From positions 305,929 to 369,928 of the forward strand of contig JAUIJE010000008.1 in assembly GCA_030431455.1 (NCBI GenBank): 64,000 nucleotides of DNA, read 5' to 3'. The stretch is from a bacterium. Lineage in GTDB: Bacteria; Myxococcota; UBA727; JAUIJE01. This document shows positions 43,582 to 51,399 of this stretch, piece after piece; within the stretch, counting starts at the first letter, position 1, and every line of letters starts with the position of its first letter. The notes below the pieces were generated by a model. It had not been told where the DNA came from. It did not search any database and was given only the letters and a program-made list of their open reading frames with translations. The translations under genes and the position numbers were made by a program.

Positions 43582-44570
43582 CCACGACGATTCACATCCT
43601 GCGCGCGCTCTTGTGCCTGGGCTTGACCCTCGGCTCGCTGTCCGCGTTTGCCCAGCGCGAACGGACCGAACAAGCATTCGAGCGCATGGAAGAAACATTG
43701 GCCCCCTTGGTCGAGGAGGGACAGCTCGCGCCCCAGGGCATCGGCCCGGTGCTGCTGGTGGGCGCGACCCCGGCGTTTGAAGAGACCCGGGCGTGGTTCC
43801 CCGTCGGCGCGCTCGAGTCCTTGACCCGGCTTTTTGGCCCCGGCCAGGTCCGGGTGTGCGAGGCCTGCATGAACCCACGGGTGCACGCGGTCGACGGCCG
43901 GCTGGAGCACAACACCGTGCTCTCATTGCCCGAGATCGCCCGCCTCGACGAGGAGCTGCGCGGCCGCGGGCCCCCGGCCCGATCCGCGGCTTGGCTCGAG
44001 GAGACCCCTGGAGGGCTCGCGGTGCGCATCCTGTCCATCGACAACGGCCAGGTCCTGTACGCGGGCAACTTCGACGGCCAGCTCCAAGAACGCACCCGCA
44101 CCGCGGAGCTGTACAACTACACCCTCGAGCTCGGCCGTCGTCTGCGGGGCGAGAGCCTGACCCACATCTTCTTGGACCTCGGCATGGTCCCCAACCAACA
44201 CTTGTCCCTCGACATCACCGAGCAGTTCGGCCCTGACAACCTCAACCTCGCCGGCTTCACCATGTCACTGGTCGATCCCGTGGCCGGGATCGGAATCGTC
44301 TACTACCGGGTCATCCCCCTGCTCTGGGATCTGACCATCGGGGTGCAAGCGGTGATGTCCACCATCACCGCCATCGCCACCGCCCTCGACACCACCGGCA
44401 ACGGCATCCCCTCGAGCCAGCTGCTCGACCCCATCCTCACCGGGGTGGTGGTGCTGCGCTGGCCCATTCCCACCACCAACTTCGCGGTCTTCGGATCTGC
44501 CTCGACCAACTTCGCGTTCACCGTCGGGGTATCTCTCATCAACGTCTCTTTCCTGCCGATCATCCCATGA
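43578..44570 (+). CDS. Exported protein of the motor-like operon
   Basis: 330 residues. The likely start is TTG 43578, which overlaps the previous stop; the signal peptide HILRALLCLGLTLGSLSAFA follows at once. The middle is soluble with FGPGQVRVCEACMNP. The C-terminal region has Gly-rich hydrophobic stretches (VAGIGIVYYRVIPLLWDLTIGVQAVM and VGVSLINVSFLPIIP) that could be beta-strands. It resembles the 42364 product in its CxxC-containing part (HCPSCHAL versus VCEACMNP), so they may be distant paralogues. Confidence 0.7.
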   Translation: MTTTIHILRALLCLGLTLGSLSAFAQRERTEQAFERMEETLAPLVEEGQLAPQGIGPVLLVGATPAFEETRAWFPVGALESLTRLFGPGQVRVCEACMNPRVHAVDGRLEHNTVLSLPEIARLDEELRGRGPPARSAAWLEETPGGLAVRILSIDNGQVLYAGNFDGQLQERTRTAELYNYTLELGRRLRGESLTHIFLDLGMVPNQHLSLDITEQFGPDNLNLAGFTMSLVDPVAGIGIVYYRVIPLLWDLTIGVQAVMSTITAIATALDTTGNGIPSSQLLDPILTGVVVLRWPIPTTNFAVFGSASTNFAFTVGVSLINVSFLPIIP

Positions 44571-45214
44571 CCCACATCCGCTATCCTCTATTGTTCTTGT
44601 CGGTGCTGGCCTTGCTCGGCCCGGCATGCGCCTCGCGCAACTACACCTACTACCTCATCGAGCCCGAGCCCCAGCGCAACCCGCAGCTCGACGAGGACGA
44701 GACCCTGCAGCGGCCCTTCGCCTACGGGTCCAACACCACCATGAAGGTGCGCTGGAACGACGGGGACATGATCACCGAGATCGACGTGCCCATGCTCAGC
44801 ACCGGGCAACGGGTGGTGATCGAGCACAGCCCCGACGCCACCGGGCTGCCCAAGCTCCCGTCCACCAACCTTGTGCCCCCGCCCCCCACCGCGGCGGACA
44901 AAGCCCTGGAAGACGCCTACAAGTCGCGGGGGTTGCGCATCAACGACACCGGGGCGGCGGTGAGCATCGCCAAGGCCAACGAACAGATGCGCAAGGCGAT
45001 TCAAGAGGGCAACTATGCGTTGGCCCTCGAGTGGTGCGAGATGATCCTCGCCCGCTACCCGTCCCACCCGCGCACCCTGCGGGCCAAGGCCTCGTTGTTG
45101 CTGCTGATGGGCGAGCGCAAAAAGGCCATCGAAATCTATGAGCAGGTCGAGAACATCGAATCCGATCCGGCCGTGCGCAAAAAGTTGGAAGAACTCCAAG
45201 CGGGAGAGCCCTGA
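44567..45214 (+). CDS. TPR-containing lipoprotein of the motor-like operon
   Basis: 215 residues. The signal YPLLFLSVLALLGPAC ends in a lipobox. Residues ~125-210 hold TPR-like helices (ANEQMRKAIQEGNYALALEWCEMILARYPSHPRTL, then AIEIYEQVENI). It could be an outer-membrane or periplasmic scaffold for the stator proteins encoded next. It overlaps the previous gene by 4 bases and the MotA-like gene by 1. Confidence 0.78.
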   Translation: MTHIRYPLLFLSVLALLGPACASRNYTYYLIEPEPQRNPQLDEDETLQRPFAYGSNTTMKVRWNDGDMITEIDVPMLSTGQRVVIEHSPDATGLPKLPSTNLVPPPPTAADKALEDAYKSRGLRINDTGAAVSIAKANEQMRKAIQEGNYALALEWCEMILARYPSHPRTLRAKASLLLLMGERKKAIEIYEQVENIESDPAVRKKLEELQAGEP

Positions 45215-45921
45215 TGCAAATCCTCGGTATCGCCATTTTGTTCGGCGTCATTTGGTACGGCTTTTCCGATCGCTCGGGGGTGGCGGTGTCCGCCTTCGAC
45301 CCCCACGCCCTGGTCATGGTCGTGGTGGGATCCTTCTCTGCCGTGCTGGTCAGCTCCACCCCGCGGGACGCGCTGATGACCCTCATCGGCCTCGGGGAGT
45401 TCATCCCCGGCATCCGGCGCTTTCGCAAGCACACCCAACGCATCGAAGCGGATCGTGAACAGCTGATTTCGCTGTGGCGCGAGGGCAAACGCAACGCCGC
45501 GTTTGAGCTCGCGGAGAAAAGCCCCGCCCCCGCGATCAAGGCCATGCTCGACCTCATCCTCGGGCGGGCCCGGCCCGCGGTGAGCGCGAGCGCGTTCATG
45601 GAGCTGCGCCACGACGAGATCGCCTACTGGCAACCCATCGTGCACAACTGGGAAATGCTGTCCAAGCTGGGACCGTCCTTCGGCATGGTGGGGACCATCA
45701 CCGGGATGGTCCAGCTGTTCAAAAACATGAGCAGCTCGGACATGAACATCGGCGCGGCCATGTCGCTGGCCCTGCTCGCGACCCTGTACGGGGTCGCCTT
45801 CGGCGCGGGCATCGCCGGGCCCATCAGCCATTATCTCAACGGCCTGCTCGACGACCGCCTCGGCTGCCTCGAGCGCTGCGAGACCAGCGTGAACGAACTC
45901 GTGTCCCGGGCGGAGATCTAA
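45214..45921 (+). CDS. MotA-like stator subunit
   Basis: 235 residues with four membrane helices (~3-18, 32-48, 150-167, 183-202) and a cytoplasmic loop between the second and third pairs, the MotA topology. The third helix carries LGPSFGMVGTITGMVQLF and the fourth LALLATLYGVAFGAGIAGPI, as in MotA/PomA, and VVVGSFSAVLVSS is the usual second-helix pattern. MotA5-MotB2 stators convert ion flow into torque. It sits next to a MotB-like gene and no flagellar genes are nearby, so a non-flagellar machine is likely. Confidence 0.9.
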   Translation: MQILGIAILFGVIWYGFSDRSGVAVSAFDPHALVMVVVGSFSAVLVSSTPRDALMTLIGLGEFIPGIRRFRKHTQRIEADREQLISLWREGKRNAAFELAEKSPAPAIKAMLDLILGRARPAVSASAFMELRHDEIAYWQPIVHNWEMLSKLGPSFGMVGTITGMVQLFKNMSSSDMNIGAAMSLALLATLYGVAFGAGIAGPISHYLNGLLDDRLGCLERCETSVNELVSRAEI

Positions 45922-45922
45922 G

Positions 45923-46549
45923 ATGCAGCGTCGTCGCCGAAACCATGAAGAGGGGTGGCTGCTCAGCTACGCCGACCTCATCACCAACCTCTTGTTGTTT
46001 TTCGTGGTGTTGGTCACCGCGTCCAACATGAGCGCGGCGAAGATGCAGAAGATCGCCAAGGCGGTGTCCGGCGAGGAGATGCCCGAGTCGCTGTCCAAGA
46101 TCAAAGAGGAGATCGACCAGCGCATCAAAGAGAAACAGCTGGAAGCGGTCATCGCCACCGACCTCACCGACGAGGGGCTGGAGCTGTCGTTCAACTCCGG
46201 CATCGTGTTCGGCTCCGGCCGGGCCGACATCCAGCCCGAGATGGAGGATGTGCTCGGCTCGATGCTCGAGCTGCTCGGCCCGTACTCCAAGCGGTACCAC
46301 TTCGCGGTGGAGGGCCACACCGACGACCAACCGGTGACCAAGGGCAGCAAGTTCGCGTCCAACTGGGAGCTGTCCACCGCCCGGGCCATCGAGGTCCGGG
46401 CCCGGCTGGAGAAGAACGGCGTGACCAAGGATCGGATTCGCGTCGAAGGCTACGCCGACACATTGTCGCTCCCCGAGGAGCAGCTCGTCGGCCTCAATGA
46501 AGAAGAGCGGCGCGCGCGACATCGCCGCGTGATCGTGCGGGTGTACTGA
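45923..46549 (+). CDS. MotB-like stator subunit with OmpA domain
   Basis: 208 residues. A single membrane helix follows a short basic cytoplasmic end (QRRRRNHEEGWLLSYADLITNLLLFFVVLV), and Asp18 in YADLITNLLLFF is in the place of the proton-binding Asp of MotB. A linker is followed by an OmpA/MotB peptidoglycan-binding domain with EGHTDDQP (130-137) and NWELSTARAIEV. The gene starts 1 base after the MotA-like gene and overlaps the next. It should anchor the stator to the cell wall. Confidence 0.93.
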   Translation: MQRRRRNHEEGWLLSYADLITNLLLFFVVLVTASNMSAAKMQKIAKAVSGEEMPESLSKIKEEIDQRIKEKQLEAVIATDLTDEGLELSFNSGIVFGSGRADIQPEMEDVLGSMLELLGPYSKRYHFAVEGHTDDQPVTKGSKFASNWELSTARAIEVRARLEKNGVTKDRIRVEGYADTLSLPEEQLVGLNEEERRARHRRVIVRVY

Positions 46550-48354
46550 TGAGAGTTCGAATCGCTCTGTTTTTGTTCGCGGTGATTTCGGCCTCAGGCG
46601 CGGGGGCGCGTTCGGTCCCCGAGAAGTCCATTCCCCCGTCGGTGATGCTCGAGGTCAACGTCGTGGAGAGCCAGTTCAACACCGCCCTCGCGGACGACTG
46701 CGCCCCCGACCGCTGCTACAGCAAGGGCTGCAGCTACCAAGACCACATCACCCTCGACCAACCCCGCACCACCTCGCTGCCGGGGCTGCCCGCCGAGCAA
46801 GGACCGGGGAGCGTGGCCCCGCAGGACTACCTCACCCGGGTCCGGTGCGGCTTCTCCCACGAAAAGAACGTCGACGCCGCTGACGTCCAAAAGCTCGCCA
46901 ACCGGTTGCGCCGCCGCCTGTCGCACGGGTGGCTCACCGTCTCGGTGGTCCCCCAAGCGCTTGAGCCCATCCCCAAGTCGCTGTCCGAGTCCGCCCCCGA
47001 CGAGCCCGAAGAGGACCCCGACGCGGCCGACGAAGAACCCTTGCCCCCGCAGGAGCTCACCGCCGAGCTCGCCCTGCAGCAGTTCTGGAACGAAATCCTC
47101 CCCCACGTGTGGTGGATGGCGCTGATCTTGTTCGCGACCTTCGCGTTGCTGGTGCTGATCTGGGCGGCCCGGCGCCTGGGCGCGCCGAGCCTGGAGGACA
47201 AGATGCTCGAGGCCCAGCTCGCCAACGGGGGACCGCCCGCCGACCCCGACGAGCAGGCCGCGGCGGCCGAGGCGGCGGCGGCCGAAGCCGAGGCGGTCCA
47301 GCGCGAACAGCAAGAGCTCGACGAGGATTTCGCCGACGAACAAGAGCGGGTCTGGAACGACCGGCTCGAGAAGATGCCCCCCGAAGAGGACGGCATCATC
47401 GCCCGGCTGCTGCGGGAGTGGCTCAAGGCCGGCGACTATCCACGGTTGGCCCGGGCCCTGATCGTGTTCGGTGACCGGGTGTCCCGCGCGTTTGAGGACA
47501 CGCCGGAGCTCGCGGTCAAGAAGGTTGAGTTCGCGTCCTACTTCCGCGAGGTCGATGAAGGGACATTGCCATCGCGGGCAAAGTTTTTCCGCGACCTCAA
47601 CCAACAGGCGATGGCCTCGATGCTGCTCAGCCAAGACGACGTACAGCTGTACCGCAGCCTGCGCGAAGACTTCGGGGCCAGCGGCTACGTCAGCCTGATG
47701 AACGACCTGCCGTCGCGGTACGGCGCGCTGCTGTTCGCCCTCATCGGCGAGCAAGAACAGCAAGAGGTCGCGGCCCTGTTGCCAGACGACGTGCGCAACG
47801 CCGCCGCCCGCGAACTGTTGATGTCCACCCGCATGGCCATGAGCGAGTCCCGCTATCTCATGAGCTGCGTCGAGGCGGTGCGCGAGGGACAGGACCTGCC
47901 CGCGCCCCCCGCGGTGACCGCCCGCGAGCACGGCCCCGCGGTGGACAGCGCCGGGGCGTTGTCCGCGCTGTTGTCGCACGTGAGCAGCGCGGACCGGCAG
48001 GCGCTGTTCGCCGAGGCCCTGCGCAAAAATGCAGGGGCCGCGCCGCAATGGTACGAAAACATTGTGTTCAACCACATGCTCACCGCCCTCCCCGACGAGA
48101 CCAAGAACGACCTGCTCCTCGAGGTGGACATCCGCGGACTGGCCGCGTGGTTGCTCACCCAACCCACCGGTTGGCGCCAAGCGTTCGTGGGCGAGCTCAG
48201 CGACGCGTTGCAGCGCGCCATCCGGCAGAACACCGCCGCGTTCACGTCGGGCGACATCGCGCGCTGGGCCCGCCGGGGGCGCGAAGGCTTGGTGAAGGCG
48301 TTTCAGACCACCTACGCGCGGAGGGGCATCAAGTTTGTCGACCTCGTGGCGTGA
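46549..48354 (+). CDS. Membrane protein with FliF/FliG-like arrangement
   Basis: 601 residues. A signal peptide is followed by a periplasmic domain with three Cys (DDCAPDRCYSKGC) and a conserved-looking HITLDQPRTTSLPGLP. An acidic/Pro-rich linker and one membrane helix (~184-207; WWMALILFATFALLVLIWAARR) lead to a cytoplasmic part of about 390 residues. The cytoplasmic part is helical with EEDGIIARLLREWL, RYGALLFALIGEQEQQEVAALLPD and ADRQALFAEALRKN segments. They recall the armadillo-like helices of FliG, the rotor protein that MotA pushes. FliF-like membrane plus FliG-like cytoplasmic parts in one chain would make it the rotor of the stator pair. The similarity is by eye. Confidence 0.65.
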   Translation: MRVRIALFLFAVISASGAGARSVPEKSIPPSVMLEVNVVESQFNTALADDCAPDRCYSKGCSYQDHITLDQPRTTSLPGLPAEQGPGSVAPQDYLTRVRCGFSHEKNVDAADVQKLANRLRRRLSHGWLTVSVVPQALEPIPKSLSESAPDEPEEDPDAADEEPLPPQELTAELALQQFWNEILPHVWWMALILFATFALLVLIWAARRLGAPSLEDKMLEAQLANGGPPADPDEQAAAAEAAAAEAEAVQREQQELDEDFADEQERVWNDRLEKMPPEEDGIIARLLREWLKAGDYPRLARALIVFGDRVSRAFEDTPELAVKKVEFASYFREVDEGTLPSRAKFFRDLNQQAMASMLLSQDDVQLYRSLREDFGASGYVSLMNDLPSRYGALLFALIGEQEQQEVAALLPDDVRNAAARELLMSTRMAMSESRYLMSCVEAVREGQDLPAPPAVTAREHGPAVDSAGALSALLSHVSSADRQALFAEALRKNAGAAPQWYENIVFNHMLTALPDETKNDLLLEVDIRGLAAWLLTQPTGWRQAFVGELSDALQRAIRQNTAAFTSGDIARWARRGREGLVKAFQTTYARRGIKFVDLVA

Positions 48355-50410
48355 CCTGTGCCGCGGCCTCGTCGTCGCCGGGCTCTCGCTGGGCGCGGGG
48401 TGGCTGCTCGGCTGTGACCTCATCGGGCAGTACCCTTGGCAAGTGCGGGTGCCGATCACCGACGTGGGCGCGCAGTTCACGCTCGCGGACGTGACCTGGT
48501 TCGAGGAAGAGCAGACCCTGTTCGTGTTTTACCGCATCGAGGCCCGCGAGGGGCTATCCATTAATTCGCAGGTGGAGCTCGAGTACCGCACCGACGAAGT
48601 CAACCAGGAGTTCGTGGCCTTGGACGAGCTGACCCCGGTGCACAACCACGTGCCGGTGTTCTGCGGGCCCCACGGGCTGTGCGGCAGCTTCTCGCTCCAC
48701 GTGGAGCTGCAGCCCCGGGACGTGGACCTCCAGCTGCGGTACCACCGCGATGGCGAGCTCGCCCTCGACGCGGACACGACCTACAACGTGGTGCTTCGCG
48801 GCGCCCCCCACACCAACCGCAGCGCGGTGGTGTACGGGGTGTTCGACGAGGAGAACATCCACGTGCAATGGCGGCTGCGCAACCAGTTCCCCGCCATCCG
48901 CAACGAGGAGGCGACCGAGCTCGGCCTGCGCCGGCGGTTCACCGTGCAAGACAGCGGCTGGGGCGATCTCACCCAAGCCCGGGACCGGTTCTCCACCAAT
49001 CCTTATGGATACGGGATGTTCGGTGAGTGCCCGGACACCTTTTCCCCGCACGCCAGCCCCCCCGTCACCACCCTGCGGCGCGCCGCGTTCGACCCGGTGG
49101 AGCTGCCTGAGCCCAGCTATCCCCTGCCCTTCATGTGCGGCCGGTCCACCGTCACCGATGCCACCGGGGATTTCACCACCGTCGCCTTGGCCCAAAAGAA
49201 CCCCCAGACCCGGCCCGCGTTCGACACCCTGCGCACCCCGGTGGTCGAGCCGGTTCAGATCCCGGTCATGCTCCAGGTCTGCAACGACCCCACCTCCATC
49301 GAGCACCGCGAGATGCAACAGCAGCGGCTCTTTTTACAGCCCACCGACGCGATTTGCATCGACGACTGGGACGTCAACGGCTTCCCCGGCCGCCTCGCCA
49401 CCGACCTGTCCGCGATGGTCGACGCGGTGCGCGCCGAGTTCGGCCGGGACATGGTTCTCGTCGTCGCCCTCAACCGCCCCAACAACCGCGCCATCGCCGA
49501 GGCGGTGGAGGCCGCGTTCTCGATCATGGTGCCCCCCGAGAACGAACGCAGCACGCCGCGCCTCTCCGGCGTGTTCATGTTCGACTCGTTTGGTTACGTC
49601 ATCTCTGATCCGGCGGTGGCGCGTCTGGTCTTGTGGTGCCCGTCCAACTTCAACAGCAACGACCTCGATGCCATCCCCGACACCTCGGCGCGATCTTGCG
49701 CGGTGCAAGCCACCACCGAGTTCCCCCCCGGCAACGACGTGAGCCTCGGCTCGCTGCCCATCCTCCCCACCGAGCCGCAGTTCGAGGACTTCATCCAGCA
49801 ATACGGCGTCGGACAAACCGGCCGGATGACCGCGCTCAACTTCAAGGCCCCGACCCGGACCCCCACCACCGAGAACGTGCCCCTCGGCGACTTCGCGGTG
49901 GTGACGTTCTTCAACGGCGAGCAGATCACCCCCGCCATCGGCGACGGCTTTTCCTACTGCGCCGACGACGACACCGGCCTGGTGGTGTTCCGGCTCGGCA
50001 ACCTCCCCGACATCCCCGACATCCTGCCGCTCTCGCTCCTCGGCGAGCTGCACCCCCAAATCCCCATCTCGGTGACCTACGAGCTGGGCTTGTTGTGGGA
50101 TTTCCCGTTCCTGCTCCAAGCGGAGTACGAGCAGGTGGTGGCGGGGGGCGCCGGCAATCGTTTCGGCTTCACCATCGGGTTCGGCTTCGGGACCCCGGCG
50201 GAGGCGTTCTTGGGCGGCTTCTTGTGGGAACAAGACGAGTTCGACCTCTCGGGTGTGCTCGAGCAATGCACCGCCTACTGCGACCACCCGACGTTTGATT
50301 CGTCCGGGGTCTACAACGTCACCGAGCTGTTCTCGCCCAACTACGCGTCCCGCTGTTACCGGCCCCAGTTCCCCCAACTCGACGACGACGGGTTCCCGCC
50401 CGATCCGTGA
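48335..50410 (+). CDS. Large lipoprotein of the motor-like operon
   Basis: 691 residues. The gene overlaps the previous one by 20 bases. A TTG start at 48335 is followed by a signal (LVVAGLSLGAGWLLGC) with a lipobox. The rest is beta-rich with Cys pairs (CGPHGLCG, CTAYC), and a domain near ~330-470 resembles a Rossmann-like or ABC-type periplasmic fold (AMVDAVRAEFGRDMVLVVALN). No membrane segment is seen later. I do not recognise a family. It is probably a lipid-anchored partner of the barrel encoded next. Confidence 0.75.
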   Translation: MSTSWRDLCRGLVVAGLSLGAGWLLGCDLIGQYPWQVRVPITDVGAQFTLADVTWFEEEQTLFVFYRIEAREGLSINSQVELEYRTDEVNQEFVALDELTPVHNHVPVFCGPHGLCGSFSLHVELQPRDVDLQLRYHRDGELALDADTTYNVVLRGAPHTNRSAVVYGVFDEENIHVQWRLRNQFPAIRNEEATELGLRRRFTVQDSGWGDLTQARDRFSTNPYGYGMFGECPDTFSPHASPPVTTLRRAAFDPVELPEPSYPLPFMCGRSTVTDATGDFTTVALAQKNPQTRPAFDTLRTPVVEPVQIPVMLQVCNDPTSIEHREMQQQRLFLQPTDAICIDDWDVNGFPGRLATDLSAMVDAVRAEFGRDMVLVVALNRPNNRAIAEAVEAAFSIMVPPENERSTPRLSGVFMFDSFGYVISDPAVARLVLWCPSNFNSNDLDAIPDTSARSCAVQATTEFPPGNDVSLGSLPILPTEPQFEDFIQQYGVGQTGRMTALNFKAPTRTPTTENVPLGDFAVVTFFNGEQITPAIGDGFSYCADDDTGLVVFRLGNLPDIPDILPLSLLGELHPQIPISVTYELGLLWDFPFLLQAEYEQVVAGGAGNRFGFTIGFGFGTPAEAFLGGFLWEQDEFDLSGVLEQCTAYCDHPTFDSSGVYNVTELFSPNYASRCYRPQFPQLDDDGFPPDP

Positions 50411-51399
50411 TGTCGCGCCGGCTGTCGTGCTTCCTGTGGGTCGGCACCGGGCTTTTGCTCGGCCTCCCCGCGTGGGCCCAAGAGGGCCCGCCCGCCCCCG
50501 ACGAGGTCGCCCCCGACACCGAAGAGGTCGGCCCCGCCGCCGCTGATGCCGCCCCCAAGACGCCACTTCCCGACGACGACGAGGACGGGGCCGGGCCCCC
50601 ACCCGACATCTCGCCGGAGCTGACCGAAAAGCCCATCGGCCACGTCGTGGTCGACACCGCCATCGATCGGGTGCGCACCCCGGTGGACCGCCTCACCGAG
50701 CAATACATCGGCTCCGCGTCCCGGGCGGTGGGCTTCGACTACCGGGACTCATGGTTTCAGCTCGCGGTGATCGGGAGCGAGCTCATCGAACGCAACAACT
50801 TTGGCTCGTTCCGCATCGGCGGCCTTCTGCGCAAGTCGTTCCTCGACGTCATGTTTGAGGGGGCGGTGACCTACGTGTACGTCATGCCCACCGAATCGAG
50901 CCGGTTGCTCGCCCTCACCCCCTACGTGCAAGCCGGTCGCCCGACGCGCATCGAGTTCGACGTCAACATCAGCTATCCCCTGTTCGAAGGGGCGGTCACC
51001 CCCCTGTTCGACTTTTTGCCCCGGGCCGAGCTCGTGTTCGCGGCCACCGCCGGCGGCCGCTATCTGCTCTACCCCCGGGCGGTGATCGGCGACCGGGACT
51101 GGAGCCAGCCCAACACCTGGACCCAACAATCCACCTGGCGCGAGATCGGCACCGGGCTTGGCACAGTTCAACTCAACGAGGACGATCAACTCTTCATCGA
51201 GCGCTCGATGCCCGGGGGCATGCTCCTCGACCCCGCCCGGGTGCACACCCTGGTGGGCTTTACTTTCGACGGCTACATCCAACCCGGCGCGTTTGTGTCC
51301 TTCCGCCCCATGCTCGCGGTGCCCGTCCTCGCCACCGTGTCCGGGACCCAGCTCGGCTTCTGGTGGGAAATCAGCCTCGCGGTGGGTTACGCGTTTTGA
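50410..51399 (+). CDS. Probable outer-membrane beta-barrel protein (2)
   Basis: 329 residues. The signal peptide CFLWVGTGLLLGLPAWAQ is followed by an acidic/Pro-rich stretch (residues ~22-75), then a region of alternating strands (FRIGGLLRKSFLDVMFEGAVTY, then LVFAATAGGRYLLYPRAVIG) ending FWWEISLAVGYAF. The C-terminal Phe matches barrel proteins. It overlaps the previous stop by 1 base and the next start by 4. It is paralogous in design to the 42364 product. Confidence 0.72.
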   Translation: MSRRLSCFLWVGTGLLLGLPAWAQEGPPAPDEVAPDTEEVGPAAADAAPKTPLPDDDEDGAGPPPDISPELTEKPIGHVVVDTAIDRVRTPVDRLTEQYIGSASRAVGFDYRDSWFQLAVIGSELIERNNFGSFRIGGLLRKSFLDVMFEGAVTYVYVMPTESSRLLALTPYVQAGRPTRIEFDVNISYPLFEGAVTPLFDFLPRAELVFAATAGGRYLLYPRAVIGDRDWSQPNTWTQQSTWREIGTGLGTVQLNEDDQLFIERSMPGGMLLDPARVHTLVGFTFDGYIQPGAFVSFRPMLAVPVLATVSGTQLGFWWEISLAVGYAF

